The notes: generated by a model from the letters alone, not told the origin. Shown: positions 48,301-59,126, numbered from the stretch's first letter. The stretch: 64,000 bases of DNA from Dreissena polymorpha (GCF_020536995.1 NC_068366.1:25232973-25296972); one strand, 5' to 3'. Numbers and translations are program-made.

Positions 48301-51300
48301 AGCTAACTGGAAACTGGCAACAATAAAAATGCACCAGAAACTTTCAATCTAAACCAAGTATTACATGGTCGAATCTTCCAAGACCATCCTTATATGCTGC
48401 ATCGGCTTAGATTCGCTTCTGGCGACGCAACTGATAAGTATGACTATATTTTAAAGTATCGAGCATATTCGTGTAAATTAGAGAACTGCGTTTAATATAA
48501 ATACATATAAAATTCAATTAATTCGTTTTAATTATTTTGATTAGGCCAACAGATGTATGGACTAGTTTCCTTGAACATGGTTTTACGTGTGTTTCATCTA
48601 AAATATATGTATGCTTGCCCAGACACAATTCTGCACCAGGAAGTATTTATCTTTGTGAATTGTATAACAATATTTTCAAACGTAAGCAATAAATGTTGAT
48701 ACCATAATTACACGTTCAGACCAATTATTTTGTTATAGTCATAGTGTAGTATAGTTGCTTCTATCAACTATCACAATGTTATTGAATGGTGCTAGAAATG
48801 TCCTGAATAAATACGGTTTTAATAACGTAAGACCCTGACATAACATCAATGTTTTATAATCAGAATACATTTGCTTGAATAGTATATCATTCTGCCAAGC
48901 GTAGTTAATAGTGTATACAGAGACGGATTTTGTTCTTAAACAAACACAATGATGTACCACCGACAACAGCGCTACATTTATCCAGTTTGCTCAATCATGT
49001 CGTTTTGCTTTATTCATTAAATAAATTCCTGATAGTATTGTCCTCGATAATACTGTTGACAGGATTGTATTGCAATATATGGTGTGTATTTAAATATGTG
49101 AACGTTTTACCTGAGTACATACCGCCCGATCCCATCTGAACAGAACCTCCTCCAAGACTTCCGGGATTGAACCCTCCTGAAAAGAATTATCGTATTTTTA
49201 GTGTATGTTAAGCATTTGACGATAACGAAGTATGTTAGAAAACAAAACAGCGATACAATGGTATCGTTTTTTTCAAAATTATTTGTGCCTATCTTCACGA
49301 TTTGTTAAATGCATTCAACCCATCATTAGCGTGAATTATCATTTAATTTTGACGATTGTGTAAAACAGTTCGTTTTAATGCGTTTCACTTTGGGTTCGGA
49401 TACATGCTAATAAAGATGTAGATTTTAATCCACGTTTAAAGAATTAAGTATTAATTCAATGAAATCGGAATAAATTACGATACAAATAGTAAATTAAGAC
49501 ATAAATATTTACTGAATGTTACCACAGCGTCGTAACCATGCTATTTACAGAGAGAAAAAAAAACATTACACTGCTTTACCTTTAAATTGATTTGCGGAAT
49601 ATAATAAGTTTTGGCGCATGATGACACATGTGGGCAAGTGGATGACAGTTTTTTGCACGCATGACGTTAAAACGTGTAAACATTTCCCCAAATGTAAGCA
49701 TGTTTTAACAAGAAAGCATAGTTTTGCACTTTTGTATACAGAATGTTTGTATAAAAATGTTCTTAGAAATGTCAAGAATGAGATTAACATTATATTCATA
49801 TTGAGTTGATCACGATCTATTCCAAACTATGATTTGATTTATGGTCGGCTGAAGGAGGCACTAGGAACCAAGCGTAATATTGCACGATGCTTACTGTAGA
49901 TACACCATCGTAGAAACGCAATTTACACTAAAAGACCGCGAGTCAAACGTCTTATGGATGGCATTTAAAGTAAGGCTTCCGATAACGAACGCCGAATCGG
50001 CAGTAATTGCGTAACAGGTGTGACGGGTTGAGAGAGAAACCCAATCGACGTATTTCGAGCGCATACTGTTATATTATTAAGCACTTATTTGGCCTTTTTT
50101 TTTAATTCCATCGCGCGCCCACATGCATTGTGTTGATCGTTGCGTTTCTGCTGAATTGCATCTGCAAACACTACTAAATGAAACTGTTATACGAGTTATA
50201 AAGAAATGCGATATGTGGGGCTAAAGGGTACCTAATAAAACTGTTTGTACAGTCGGCGTATGTGTCGCGTATATAATTTATCGTATTTCGTATGCTTTGA
50301 ATTCCAATATATAGACAGTTAAAAGTTAACGAAATCGTCAAACAAAGATGTAAACAAAATATAGACATGTATTGCCAGTTTAACCCTTTACCACTTAGAT
50401 ACGTATTTTGACACAAATGTAGTCCCTTAGAAAGTTACATTTAAATACAGACCTTTCATACTTCAGGCTTTATTTCCAGCCCTTAGATAATGGTGAGCAG
50501 CAAACAGCATAAAACCTGAACAGACTGCGACTTACTCGCAGGCTGTTCTGGTTTTGTGCTGTTTGTACATAGCCATTTTCACTAAGTTTCTGAGTGGGAA
50601 AGGGATAAAAGAGTTTTGAAACATTAATGAATAACTTCTTGCACACACATCTAAAATGTGAGCTTTGCTAAGTTCGATGATAGTACATAAAAGGTGCTGT
50701 AAAGCACAAACGTGACCTTTAACACGAATTGCATAAAAAAAGCATTAAACAGCGTTTTAATTGAATGCGGAAATACAAACATTATAATGCGAAAATATTG
50801 AACGAGTATCTACCGCAAATATCGCGATTCATTGGGTATAAGCGTAACTAGTGAAACATATTCGTAATTGCAACGGCGCAAGGAGGCTTAACCTTGTTTA
50901 CAATCCAAACTGTCGCAACAGATTCCAAATATGTGCACTTTGTACATTTGAACAAGATATTGTGATGAGAAGCAACAAATTAAATGGAAAAATATAAATA
51001 CATTCACACCGAACGGACATACAATGTCCTTTTTGTCACTGGGATATAATGATACCATAAACGATATGATAACTGAGTAGGTCAAACTGAAACAATGTTG
51101 CATATATACAATTTTCAGCCAAATGCAAAGTGATGGTAAAAGCACAACTGTTAAATTTTGAATTTGCTTTAAGCCGTTCATCGGGCTCCTACATCTACCC
51201 CTCGATCCAATCTATGATTATAAATCACATTTGTTAAGATTGATTTATATGTTTTGGCTATATTAATTTACAGAATTCAACACACTTTTAACAATAGGCA

Positions 51301-54300
51301 TTTATTGCGTGTTTTGCAGAGTATATATAATCAAAATCAAAAGGAATGTTACTTTAACTAAACCTATAAAACCATACGAAGGACATTTTAGTCATGGTGT
51401 AGTTGTTTTTTTGTTTTTGTTTTGAAATGGTGCTGCGGCCTGTGCTTAAGGCTTGGTAATACTTGTATTCACGTTTCAAACAAAAGTGGTGGGCTACCTC
51501 GAGTTGTTGCATGTCGGCAATAGAGATACTGTTCCACAGCTCGCAGCCAAACAGCGCTTTGGGAATGACTGCGGTCTTGTACAGTTTAATCGCGGTGTTT
51601 GGGTTTGCTCCGGACCTTCCGGACACTTTCTGCGAGAGGGAAAGGAACGTGCCTCTTATTGTCTGTTTCACAGCGTCAATGTCGTTAGGGTATTTTCCAC
51701 TGATCGACTGTATTTAACCTAAATGTTTGTAATTTGCCGCTTCGGGTATTGATGTTGAATCATAAGCGATCTGACGAGTGGGTATTGCTTTGGATCATTT
51801 TCGGCCCATGGTAATAACAGCACATTTGGAAGCGTTGTAAGTGAAACGCCACTTGTTTGCGTATGAGTTGCACTTCTCCCCTTTTTCGTTTAAGCCTCTG
51901 CGCGAAAGCGACAGGAGTACCACGTCATCAGCTTGGGTTGGGGAACATAATGCCTGGTCGCCGATCTTAAAGCCGTATGTGGATGTCGTGAGTTCGTTTA
52001 GCAGGTCGTTTATGTAGACGATGTAAAAGAATGGTGCACATATGCTGCCCTGTCGGGTGTCCTGTTGAATCGGGAAGGGTTCCGAGACAAATCCGCGTGA
52101 TAGTACGCGACTGGTGCAATTGTGGAGCGACTAAGATAACTCGGAGTAACTTTCCACAGACACCAAGTTGGTGAAATTTGTAAACCAGCCCGTTGATCCA
52201 AACTTGTCGAAGGCGGACTGAGCGTCCAGATAACACGCATGGAGGCTGCTTCAACGTTCGCAGCAGTAGTCGCGATACTCTTGTAGCATGTATGATACCA
52301 TTTTGCAGTTTTTGTTTTTCTGGAACCCGTATTGTAGTTTGTTGAGTTTAGACCATGCTGAGGTGTTTTCTATGCGTTTCATTAGAAGCTTTTCAAATAG
52401 TTTTGCGACCACAGGAATAAGTGATATAGCCCGATAGCTGTTGGGGTCGGTCGGTTGCTTCCCCTTTCCTTTATGCAGGGTGACAATAAGACCATGTTTG
52501 AAACCGTTAGGTTCTTGGCAGTGGGTCAAGATCGAGTTAAAGACTTTTACAAGACACTCTGTTAAGGTTGGACCGCCATATTTCAGGTGTTCATATGTGA
52601 TGTTGTCGAGTGATGCGCTTTTGTTGTTTGGTAGTTCCTTGATTATTTGATCCAGTTCAGTTGTGTTTGTTTCGTAGGCAATTTCTGTGTAGTCGTGATC
52701 GACGTCTGGAGTTTTGAGGTACTCTTTTACTGATTTTTCAACTAGTTCTTTGTGAAAAGGGTCGAACTTGGGGTTCTCTTCGAATGAGTATAGGCGCTTG
52801 AAGTGGAAGTTCCAACCTCGAAGCACCCCATCGATGGTTGTCTCCCGCTTCCCATCGAAATCGAGTTCGCGACCATTTTGTTTGCTTTTTGCGCATTTGG
52901 AGTTGACAACTTTCCAGAAAGCTTTTTGATCTATTTCGGCTAAAATGTCTATTCTCTCCATTTCCTCTTCATCGTAACGGTTACTGGCCATGCGAAGGTT
53001 TCGTCGAAAGGTTTTCTTCATTGCTTTGTAGTGCGCATATTCTTGTGAACCAGCGCGCCTACCGCTCCAGATCCATGCAAGGCGTGCTAGGCGTAGTTGG
53101 TGATGTTTGTTTTTAAGTTCGGAAGACCAAAATGGTTTGAGGAAGCGTTTGTATGTTCGTTTTGAAACGCATTTTTCTTCCGCAGAACTTATACATCGGA
53201 CTATATGGGAGTACGTCTCATTGACGTCTGTGTAGTCCAACTGAGTCGCGCACAGATGCTCACTTACGGCGTTCGTGTATTCATTGATTTCATAGGAGTT
53301 TGACCAACGGTATGTCACCCTTGGTAGTGCTTGAGAAGAACATGCTTCATCTTGGCGTATATCGATAGAGAGGCTAATGAAAACTGGGAGATGGCGAGAA
53401 ACGTTCAGTGGTGCATCAGGTATGACCCCGCAGCTGTTGACTGTATGTGATAAAAGTTCGTCTAGTAGGACATGGTCAATGCGCGAGGGATTGGCGTCAT
53501 TGTTAGGGTAAAAAGTAAATGGAGGACCTGTGCATGACACTGTGTCCGTAGCAACATATAAATGGAGAGATTTAGCAAGTTCCGTAACGTACATGTCACG
53601 TGAACGGAGATGAGTGGTGACGTCTGATCTGGGAAATCTGGCGTTGAAGTCGCTCATTATCAGGATATAATTAGATTCGGTGTGCACAGTACATATGTCC
53701 CATAGTTGGTCCACTGCGCTTTTGAAGCTGCTAATGTCATGATTAGCTGCAGGGAGGTGGACTTGTAATATGAGAATTGAGATAGAGCCGCAGAATATGC
53801 GTATGGCTGCAATTATGTCGCTGTATGTGTCTACGATTTCAACCAGGTTATCAAGATCTTTATGCCACATGATCGCTACGCCACCTTTCCCGAAAAAACG
53901 ACCATTGGCGTAGGCTGGGTTGGCGCATGTAACGGTATTCGCACGATAGTTTTTGTTAATACTGTTTAAAATGTTAGCGTTGTTGTCAAGGAGCCAATGT
54001 TCTGAGATGCTACATATAGATATTCGTTTGGTGTTTAATTCTTTCAGTAAATACGGGATGGCCGTCATTAAGCCTGTAGCGTTATATGAAAGTGTGTGTA
54101 GATCCATGTTATTTCGTGAAAGAGCTGCTGCGGTTTGTTTCGTGGCGAAAACGACGCACGTATTCCTTGCGCTGAATCCATGGGCGGCATGATATGCCTT
54201 CTGGCCAAGTGATGCCAGCGTCAATTTTCTCAGCCTGCTCGGTGTCAACTACAATTTGAGCAACTTTGCAGTCTCCGCGAGATGTTACAAGGAATTTCAC

Positions 54301-57300
54301 AGATCTATATGTTATTCTCATATCATTTGTTCAAAAGTCTTCTAGGCCTTCAAGATCGCTGTCAAAGCTGATGCCCTTCAGAACGTAGGATTTGTGATAC
54401 TTTCTAGCGACTGTGCTGAAACGACCGCGATGCCGGTTTTTGCTGGAAGCCATCCAGACGCGTCGCAACATAGAGATCATGTTGTGAGGTGTGCTGTAAG
54501 TTGTGTGAGTCGGGCTGCTCGATAACGCTCTGGTTGCGCACTGGGCTGCTAGTTACAAGCAGATGCTCTGATTGAGGTAATGTGTCGATGAGTATTTCGC
54601 GTTGTTGGCGCGCTGCTGTGGTGTTGTGTTGTTCCATTGAGCAGGGGTGCATGGCTCTGGGAGCTGGTTTCGGGAGCACAGTCTGTTGGATTTCGGTCAA
54701 GCATGACATGGTATTTGTGTTGATGCTTATGCCTGCTGTAGTAACTTCGCGTGTTTTTGATTTTTGAACGTGCAGATCAGCCGCACTGTCTTCCGCGACA
54801 ATCATGTGGGCGTATGTTGTTGAGCACGCGCACGTTGGTTTCATGCCGGAGAGCCTTAGACTATCTTGGATGCTATTACACACTTTTTATGAGCACCGAT
54901 TCTACTCTTTTGCCGAAATTGTCAGAGGCAATTTTATGTTCACATTGTTTGAGACGTGTATTAACAGATTTCAGTACTGCTTCGTGTTCCGATTTACTTA
55001 TAGTGTCGCTAGTGGAGCGCGTAATGTCGCCTTGAAGCCTTTGCGTCAAATCGTTTAACAGGATTTTGTTACTGTTATTTATTGAGGTTTCAGCATCCTT
55101 TAACTGTTCGATGCAAATAGAGTTGTCGCGTACCGTTGTTTGTAGAGCAGAAATATTATCCGAAAGAGTGTTCCGCGATTTTTCAAGTTTCATTAGTGTT
55201 CGCGATATGGCTAGAATTCCATTTGACAGAATCAGATTGTCGGTTTTCGAGTTGCTTACGTCGAGATTCTTGCTAATGATGTTTGAGCATGATTGTAATT
55301 CTGACTTTACTGTGTGAAGATCGTTATGTAACGTGTCCATGTTCTCGTTTACTTTGCACATATTTGTTTTCAGTAAAGTAACTTCTGCTTTCAGAAACGC
55401 AACAGTCTCTTTAAGATCAATCATGTTCCGATCTTGAGTTTGGTTCCGAGCTGGTGTTGGTTGTGAATTGACTATCATTGCGTGCTGGGAACGGTATAGA
55501 TCGTCGACGTTAGTAACATTTCCATCTAGGAACTGCTGAAGTAGGCAGCAGTCTTCGGCGTACCTTTTCGAGCGGCGTTCCTTAAGACTTTCGGTCGGGC
55601 AATTTTCACATAGACGCGCTCGTCGAGATAAGTCTTGGCGGTATTGCGGCAGAGTGCTGGCATTGTTTTCTGACAGGTCTAGCAGTTTAGATATGTATGC
55701 GTCTTTCACCAAACCAAAGAGTTCATTGTTGAGGCGATCAAAGACGACGTCGTCAACTTGAAATGATGATTCAAGGATCTGCGATATGAGTGATTGCGAA
55801 CTTTCTTCAACGTTTTGACTAAAATGTCTTGTTTGTCCGCATTGAATGTCTGGTGAAGACGGGCCACATACTTAGCCCAGAATTAATCACAAAAATACAT
55901 TCGTAAAAAATGGAAGTCTAATATTCAAAAACGTTATTCTAACATTGCGCTCCTTTATGGTATTTGTTTTCGACAATGCCGCCGAGATAAACTTATCATA
56001 TTGTATGCATTTCTAATTTATGTTAAATTCTAACATATAATTTATAGGAAAATATACTTTATTGCTACATTATTTGTATATTCTCTATGGATATGACCAA
56101 CGTCGAAATATAGCTAACTTGAAACTGGCAACAATAAAAATGCACCAGAAACTTTCAATCTAAACCAAGTATTACATGGTCGAATCTTCCAAGACCATCC
56201 TTATAGGCTGCATCGGCTTAGATTCGCTTCTGGCGACGCAACTGATACGTATTACCATATTTTAAAGTATCGAGTAAAGTATATTCGTGTAAATTAGAGA
56301 ACTGCGTTTAATATAAATACATATACAATTCAATTAATTCGTTTTAATTATTTGGATTAGGCCAACAGATGTATGGACTACTTTCCTCGAACATGGTTTT
56401 ACGTGTGTTTCATCTAAAATATATGTATGCTTGCCCAGACACAATTCTGCACCAGGAAGTATTTATCTTTGAGAATTGTATAACAATATTTTCAAACGTA
56501 AGCAATAAATGTTGATACCATAATTACACGTTCAGACCAATTATTTTGTTTTAGTCATAGTATAGTATAGTTGCTTCTATCAACTTTCACAATGTTATTG
56601 AATGGTGCTAGAAATGTCCTGAATAAATACGGTTTTAATAACGTAAGACCCTGACATAACATCAATGTTTTATAATCAGAATACATTTGCTTGAATGGTA
56701 TATCGTTATGCAAAGCGTAGTTAATAGTGTATACAGAGACGGATTTTGTTCTTAAACAAACACAATGATGTACCACCGACAACAGCGCTATATTTATCCA
56801 GTTTGCTCAATCATGTCGTTTTGCTTTATTCATTAAATAAATTCCTGATAGTATTGTCCTCGATAATACTGTTGTATTGCAATATATGGTTTGTATTTAA
56901 ATATGTGAACGTTTTACCTGAGTTCATACCGCCCGATCCCATCTGAACAGAACCTCCTCCAAGACTTCCGGGATTGAACCCTCCTGAAAAGAATTCTCGT
57001 ATTTTTAGTGTGTGTTAAGCATTTGACGATAACGAAGTATGTTAGAAAACAAAACAGCGATACAATGGCATCGTTTTTTCAAAATTATTTGTGCCTTTCT
57101 TCACGATTTGTTAAATGCATTCAACCCATCATTAGCGTGAATTATTATTTAATTTTGACGATTGTGTAAAACAGTTTGTTTTAATGCTTTTCACTTTGGG
57201 TTCGGATACATGCTAATAAAGATGTAGATTTTAATCCACGTTTAAAGAATAAAGTATTAATTCAATGAAATCGGAATAAATTACGATACAAATAGTAAAT

Positions 57301-59126
57301 TAAGACATAAATATTTACTGAATGTTACCACAGCGTCGTAACCATGCTATTTACAGAGAGAAAAAAAACATTACACTGCTTTACCTTTAAATTGATTTGC
57401 GGAATATAATAAGTTGGCGCATGATGACACATGTGGGCAAGTGGATGAACGTTTTTTGCACGCATTACGTTAAAACGTGTACACATTTCCCCAAATGTAA
57501 GCATGTTTTAACAAGAAAGCATAGTTTTGCACTTTTGTATACAGTATGTTTGTATAAAAATGTTCTTAGAAATGTCAAGAATGAGATTAATATTATATTC
57601 ATATTGAGTTGATCACGATCTATCCTAAACTATGATTTGATTTATGGTTGGCTTGGTAATAATTGCATTTAGTCAACACATTTTGTTAGCGCATGTATAC
57701 ATTTGGTAAGAACACAACTATAGACTATTATATAAAATGTGATTAATATAGTTTTTTTCGACATGATAACCATACAAACAAGCAAGAAAGGTGCATCACA
57801 TTTTTAACTGAATGTTCATTAAACATGTACATAATGTTTTCTCTATCATATTTTGATAACTATGCACGTCACCTGAAACGACGGATAAACTTGTAATTGT
57901 TATACTTTTATACGCATAAAAAAATTAATCGATTAAATAAAGTATCGTTAATAATAGTATTATTATTAAGTATCCTAAATGGAAACATATTTAATGCTTT
58001 ATCATCAAACATATTACGCCCATTGAAAAGTGCAATATTAATGTGGCAATAGTATGATTTAAATACCTTAAAAACCTCGAAAGTTCGCTAAACTATGCAT
58101 GCGCTTACATGCTGATGTCTAATCTCGCATTCGCTCGTAAATGTTCATATATTGTATCTATAAAAGTACATGGAATATATTTTGACAAAAACAATATTAA
58201 AAATGAGCATTTTGTATTGCCATAATTCTATGTTGTCAGACCATCGTTGAAATTTTGGCAATCGCTATAAGGAACATGGATAGTTTATGTGCTAACTTTA
58301 TGTTACGTAATATTTTGTGAAATATTCATTGATTTTGATAATTTATGTAATTTTAAAATATTTAACGCGTAGACACTCTAAACTCTAACTGAATATTGCA
58401 TCCAATAGTTTGTTTGCACCAATTATATTAAAATGCCCTACAATAATAGAATACGACATTTAACGTTCTAAATATTAAGGATTATGTTTTACATACTTCA
58501 ATATCGAAAATATAGCGACACTTCTCAACATAATAGAACACAAGAAGCATGCGAAATATTCTTTATTTAATGTATACTTAACAAAGTTGTAATTGTTATT
58601 TTAAGATCTGGATAAACCGAAAGCTTTCTTTAACTTGCATTTGAATAACCTGCTTAGACTATACCGGATATTGCTTAAGTTACCTTGGCATGATGCAGGA
58701 CATTCATAACATCCGTTGTTGTACCGTTGACAAGTGCACATACTATTGTAGCTAGGACATGAACGTCTGACAGGATTAGAATCTACAAAGCCGTAAAGTG
58801 TATTTGTTAGTGATATGACACGATGCAATCAGTATATGTTTACAGGTATACAGACGTTTTAAGACGTCCCGAATACCCATTTATAGTTCTCTTCTTATTT
58901 GTGAAAAAATACATGTTTCGCCAGTATACGTTATTTTGAGATGTTTAAATGCTTAGAATCTATGCATGTTGGTTAGTTGCATTTGTATTGTTTGTATGAC
59001 TTACCGAGAAATAAACTTTATTTATAATATACAGTTAGTTATATTTTATATATACTAAAACTAAATCTTACCGATGACATAAAAGCAGCTTACAAACGAA
59101 AACGCTATCACGGCTGGAACAGTCAT
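36231..59126 (-). CDS. Gene B: large secreted mucin-like protein with Cys modules and antistasin-like C-terminus
   Basis: Twelve exons joined on the minus strand give 698 residues: 59,072-59,126; 58,684-58,782; 56,918-56,983; 49,111-49,176; 47,715-47,780; 46,386-46,472; 40,983-41,078; 40,633-40,710; 39,870-39,986; 38,356-39,507; 37,954-38,040; 36,231-36,358. All introns are phase 1 and the frame closes. Order: signal peptide (1-18), Cys module (19-51), three near-identical Gly/Ser-rich repeats (52-117), Ser/Thr/Ala linker (118-146), Gly/Ser/Thr linker (147-178), two Cys modules (179-243), 384-residue Thr/Pro mucin block (244-627), Cys module (628-656), antistasin-like module (657-698). A thirteenth 78-nt exon (45,141-45,218) is possible. 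The protein should be extracellular, extended and glycosylated. A role in mucus, byssus or shell matrix is guesswork. Confidence 0.78.
37954..38040 (-). CDS. Gene B exon, Cys module
   Basis: 87 nt, phase 1 on both sides, donor GTAAGA. Encodes GCPHFPDDCPNIGSCIDVD then DNFCPICLCA. Same length and cysteine pattern as gene A exon 23,470-23,556. Confidence 0.87.
38356..39507 (-). CDS. Gene B exon, Thr/Pro mucin block built from a 12-bp coding minisatellite
   Basis: One exon of 1,152 nt (384 codons), acceptor CTTTATTTAAG, donor GTTAGT, phase 1 on both sides. Almost every codon is Thr or Pro in the four-residue unit TTTP (12 bp). Variant blocks are TTPP units (about 39,290-39,430) and PTTA/PTSA units (about 39,190-39,260). 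The most homogeneous stretch is about 38,700-39,060. The frame survives because length changes come in multiples of 12 bases. Valine/glycine and tryptophan-rich frames on the plus strand are antisense artefacts. Dense O-glycosylation is expected. Confidence 0.88.
39870..39986 (-). CDS. Gene B exon, Cys module
   Basis: 117 nt, phase 1 on both sides, acceptor CAACACCAG, donor GTAAGT. Encodes GDHSRPILNNNGCPAF, MTDCHIDRNGCLECMGS. Equivalent to gene A exon 24,806-24,922, same length. Confidence 0.87.
40633..40710 (-). CDS. Gene B exon, Cys module without a counterpart in A
   Basis: 78 nt, phase 1 on both sides, acceptor TTGTTACCAG, donor GTATGT. Encodes VCPLVSNCLPSNVAFD then ANDCAYCSAT. It follows the same scheme as its neighbours (C, C, D-x2-D-C-x2-C). 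I found no matching exon in the corresponding intron of gene A, where the foldback element lies. Confidence 0.8.
40983..41078 (-). CDS. Gene B exon, Gly/Ser/Thr-rich linker
   Basis: 96 nt, phase 1 on both sides, acceptor GCAAATATAG, donor GTATAT. Encodes GSSAATQNTGSSGSSTNSG then GTGTTTGGGGGDLG. No cysteines; the GDLG end is shared with gene A exon 27,703-27,789. Confidence 0.75.
   Translation of the reverse strand, partial: VLVPQHRIQDPVAHQQIPEVQEQQQEEAVEI
41079..45140 (-). other. Gene B intron, no further coding sequence seen
   Basis: About 4 kb of AT-rich sequence. It contains a tRNA-derived SINE head (43,083-43,200) and most of the inverted-repeat element at 44,563-45,226. Nothing else recognisable on either strand. 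Confidence 0.5.
43083..43200 (+). repeat. tRNA-derived SINE
   Basis: Begins GAGCACGGATGGCCGAGTGG, an A-box typical of Leu/Ser tRNAs, followed by TCTAAGCGGTAGAC and a B-box-like GGTTTGACCCC, then a T-rich tail. Acceptor strands do not pair, so a SINE rather than a tRNA gene. Confidence 0.65.
44563..45226. mobile_element. Inverted-repeat element, short form, in gene B
   Basis: The left end is a short arm (44,563 to about 44,645) beginning TCACCCCAGGAAACCCGATA. The right arm (about 44,662 to 45,226) is a full-length relative of the arms at 28,230-30,765, inverted to the left end. The direct repeat TTATTTAT at 44,555-44,562 and 45,227-45,234 may be an 8-base target duplication, though the sequence is of low complexity. 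It probably lost most of its left arm and interior. Confidence 0.65.
45141..45218 (-). CDS. Gene B candidate Cys module at the repeat terminus
   Basis: Acceptor ACAGCCCAG, donor GTAAAT, 78 nt, phase 1 on both sides, open throughout. Encodes GNPISCGSCNTIGDSVVHF then GMNLHRV. Compared with the gene A version, the third cysteine is Ser and the frame is intact. Whether it is spliced in is unknown. Confidence 0.3.
46386..46472 (-). CDS. Gene B exon, Ser/Thr/Ala-rich linker
   Basis: 87 nt, phase 1 on both sides, acceptor GTTATGTCAG, donor GTAGAT. Encodes GSSQSGVPQSTNAPATSI then ATTNAAITSSA. No cysteines; low complexity, probably glycosylated. The exon call rests on splice sites and phase. Confidence 0.6.
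46597..47967. repeat. Tandem duplicate, copy 1, bearing a Gly/Ser exon
   Basis: About 1,370 bases nearly identical to 47,968-49,365. The copies join at TTGTGTAAATCAATACAAAA. It carries the exon 47,715-47,780 plus intron flanks. Differences are scattered single bases. Confidence 0.9.
47715..47780 (-). CDS. Gene B Gly/Ser-rich repeat exon, copy 1
   Basis: 66 nt, phase 1 on both sides, acceptor TTCTTTTCAG, donor GTAAAA. Encodes GGFNPGSLGGGSVQMGSG then IMNS. It differs from the other two copies at one or two residues. Confidence 0.8.
47968..49845. repeat. Tandem duplicate, copy 2, bearing a Gly/Ser exon
   Basis: The first 1.4 kb match copy 1. The part from about 48,056 to 49,845, including 480 bases beyond the copy 1 homology, matches copy 3 at 55,865-57,640. 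Exon and splice sites are preserved. Confidence 0.9.
49111..49176 (-). CDS. Gene B Gly/Ser-rich repeat exon, copy 2
   Basis: 66 nt, phase 1 on both sides. Encodes GGFNPGSLGGGSVQMGSG then GMYS; splice sites are identical to the other copies. Confidence 0.8.
50450..50615. repeat. Interspersed hairpin repeat, second family
   Basis: Contains GAGCAGCAAACAGCATAAAAC, CTGAACAGACTGCGACTTAC and then the partial inverse GCAGGCTGTTCTGGTTTTGTG, CTGTTTG, ending TCTGAGTGGGAAAGGG. The inverted parts flank a short loop. It differs from the main hairpin family. Confidence 0.65.
51354..52250 (-). pseudogene. LINE ORF2 distal part: reverse transcriptase core and thumb in shifted frames
   Basis: Read in more than one frame: about 52,130-52,250 gives QSAFDKFGSTGWF; about 51,840-51,940 gives QADDVVLLSLSRRG, the catalytic DD motif preceded by Ala, then NKWRFTYNASKC; and 51,354-51,671 gives KLYKTAVIPKALFGCELWN and LEVAHHFCLKR, the usual thumb-region signature. 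At least two frameshifts separate these pieces. Confidence 0.8.
52251..54248 (-). pseudogene. LINE ORF2 proximal part: endonuclease and reverse transcriptase N-terminal half
   Basis: 665 codons open. Endonuclease motifs include SISEHWLLDN, FGKGGVAIMWH, IMSDFNARFP, SRIDHVLLDE and SRHLPVFISLS, as in APE-type enzymes. Reverse transcriptase blocks follow: LPNNKSASLDNITYEHLK, LIVTLHKGKGKQPTDP, SYRAISLIPVVAKLFEKLL, LQYGFQKNKNC. The true start is probably the Met of MDLHTLSYN about 48 codons in. The frame breaks before the catalytic DD motif. Confidence 0.88.
54109..55864 (-). pseudogene. LINE ORF1, coiled-coil protein in shifted frames
   Basis: First part (54,876-55,864): heptad-like region with LKETVAFLKAEVTLLKTNM and NLILSNGILAISRTLMKL, a likely coiled coil for ORF1 trimerisation. 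Second part (54,404-54,883) has no recognisable domain. Third part (54,109-54,321) has VKFLVTSRGDCKVAQIVVD and WPEGISCRPW, the C-terminal motif seen in molluscan LINE ORF1. The parts lie in different frames. Confidence 0.7.
55865..57640. repeat. Duplicate copy 3, bearing a Gly/Ser exon
   Basis: Matches 48,056-49,842 over its whole length with scattered differences and a small deletion near 56,870. Its left edge coincides with the 5' end of the LINE. Confidence 0.9.
56918..56983 (-). CDS. Gene B Gly/Ser-rich repeat exon, copy 3
   Basis: 66 nt, phase 1 on both sides. Encodes GGFNPGSLGGGSVQMGSG then GMNS; splice sites are as in copies 1 and 2. It is the first of the three in transcript order. 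Confidence 0.8.
58684..58782 (-). CDS. Gene B exon 2, Cys module
   Basis: 99 nt, phase 1 on both sides, acceptor GGCTTTGTAG, donor GTAACT. Encodes DSNPVRRSCPSYNSMCTC then QRYNNGCYECPASCQ. An open frame runs past the donor to a stop at 58,601, so retained-intron reading is possible. Confidence 0.84.
59072..59126 (-). CDS. Gene B exon 1, signal peptide
   Basis: ATG at 59,124-59,126, donor GTAAGA, 55 nt, phase 1. Encodes MTVPAVIAFSFVSCFYVI, a short hydrophobic secretory signal. Same length and phase as gene A exon 1. Confidence 0.78.

Larger units (their letters stand above)
51354..55864 (-). mobile_element. APE-type LINE retrotransposon, decayed
   Basis: Minus-strand order is ORF1, ORF2 with an apurinic-type endonuclease, then reverse transcriptase. 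ORF1 is open to the 5' junction at 55,864, so the 5' end is truncated there. ORF2 is open from 54,248 to 52,251, then continues in shifted frames, so it is inactive. The end near 51,400 is A-rich (AAAACAAAAACAAAAAA on the minus strand) and the C-terminal part of ORF2 is missing. The ORF1 ending with WPEGISCRPW and this ORF2 type recur in molluscan LINEs; I do not assign a clade. It lies in a gene B intron in the same orientation as the gene. Confidence 0.88.

Noticed and set aside
54403-54883. Separate host gene beside the LINE
   Set aside because: It lies between LINE ORF1 and ORF2 pieces on the same strand, so it is best read as a shifted part of ORF1.
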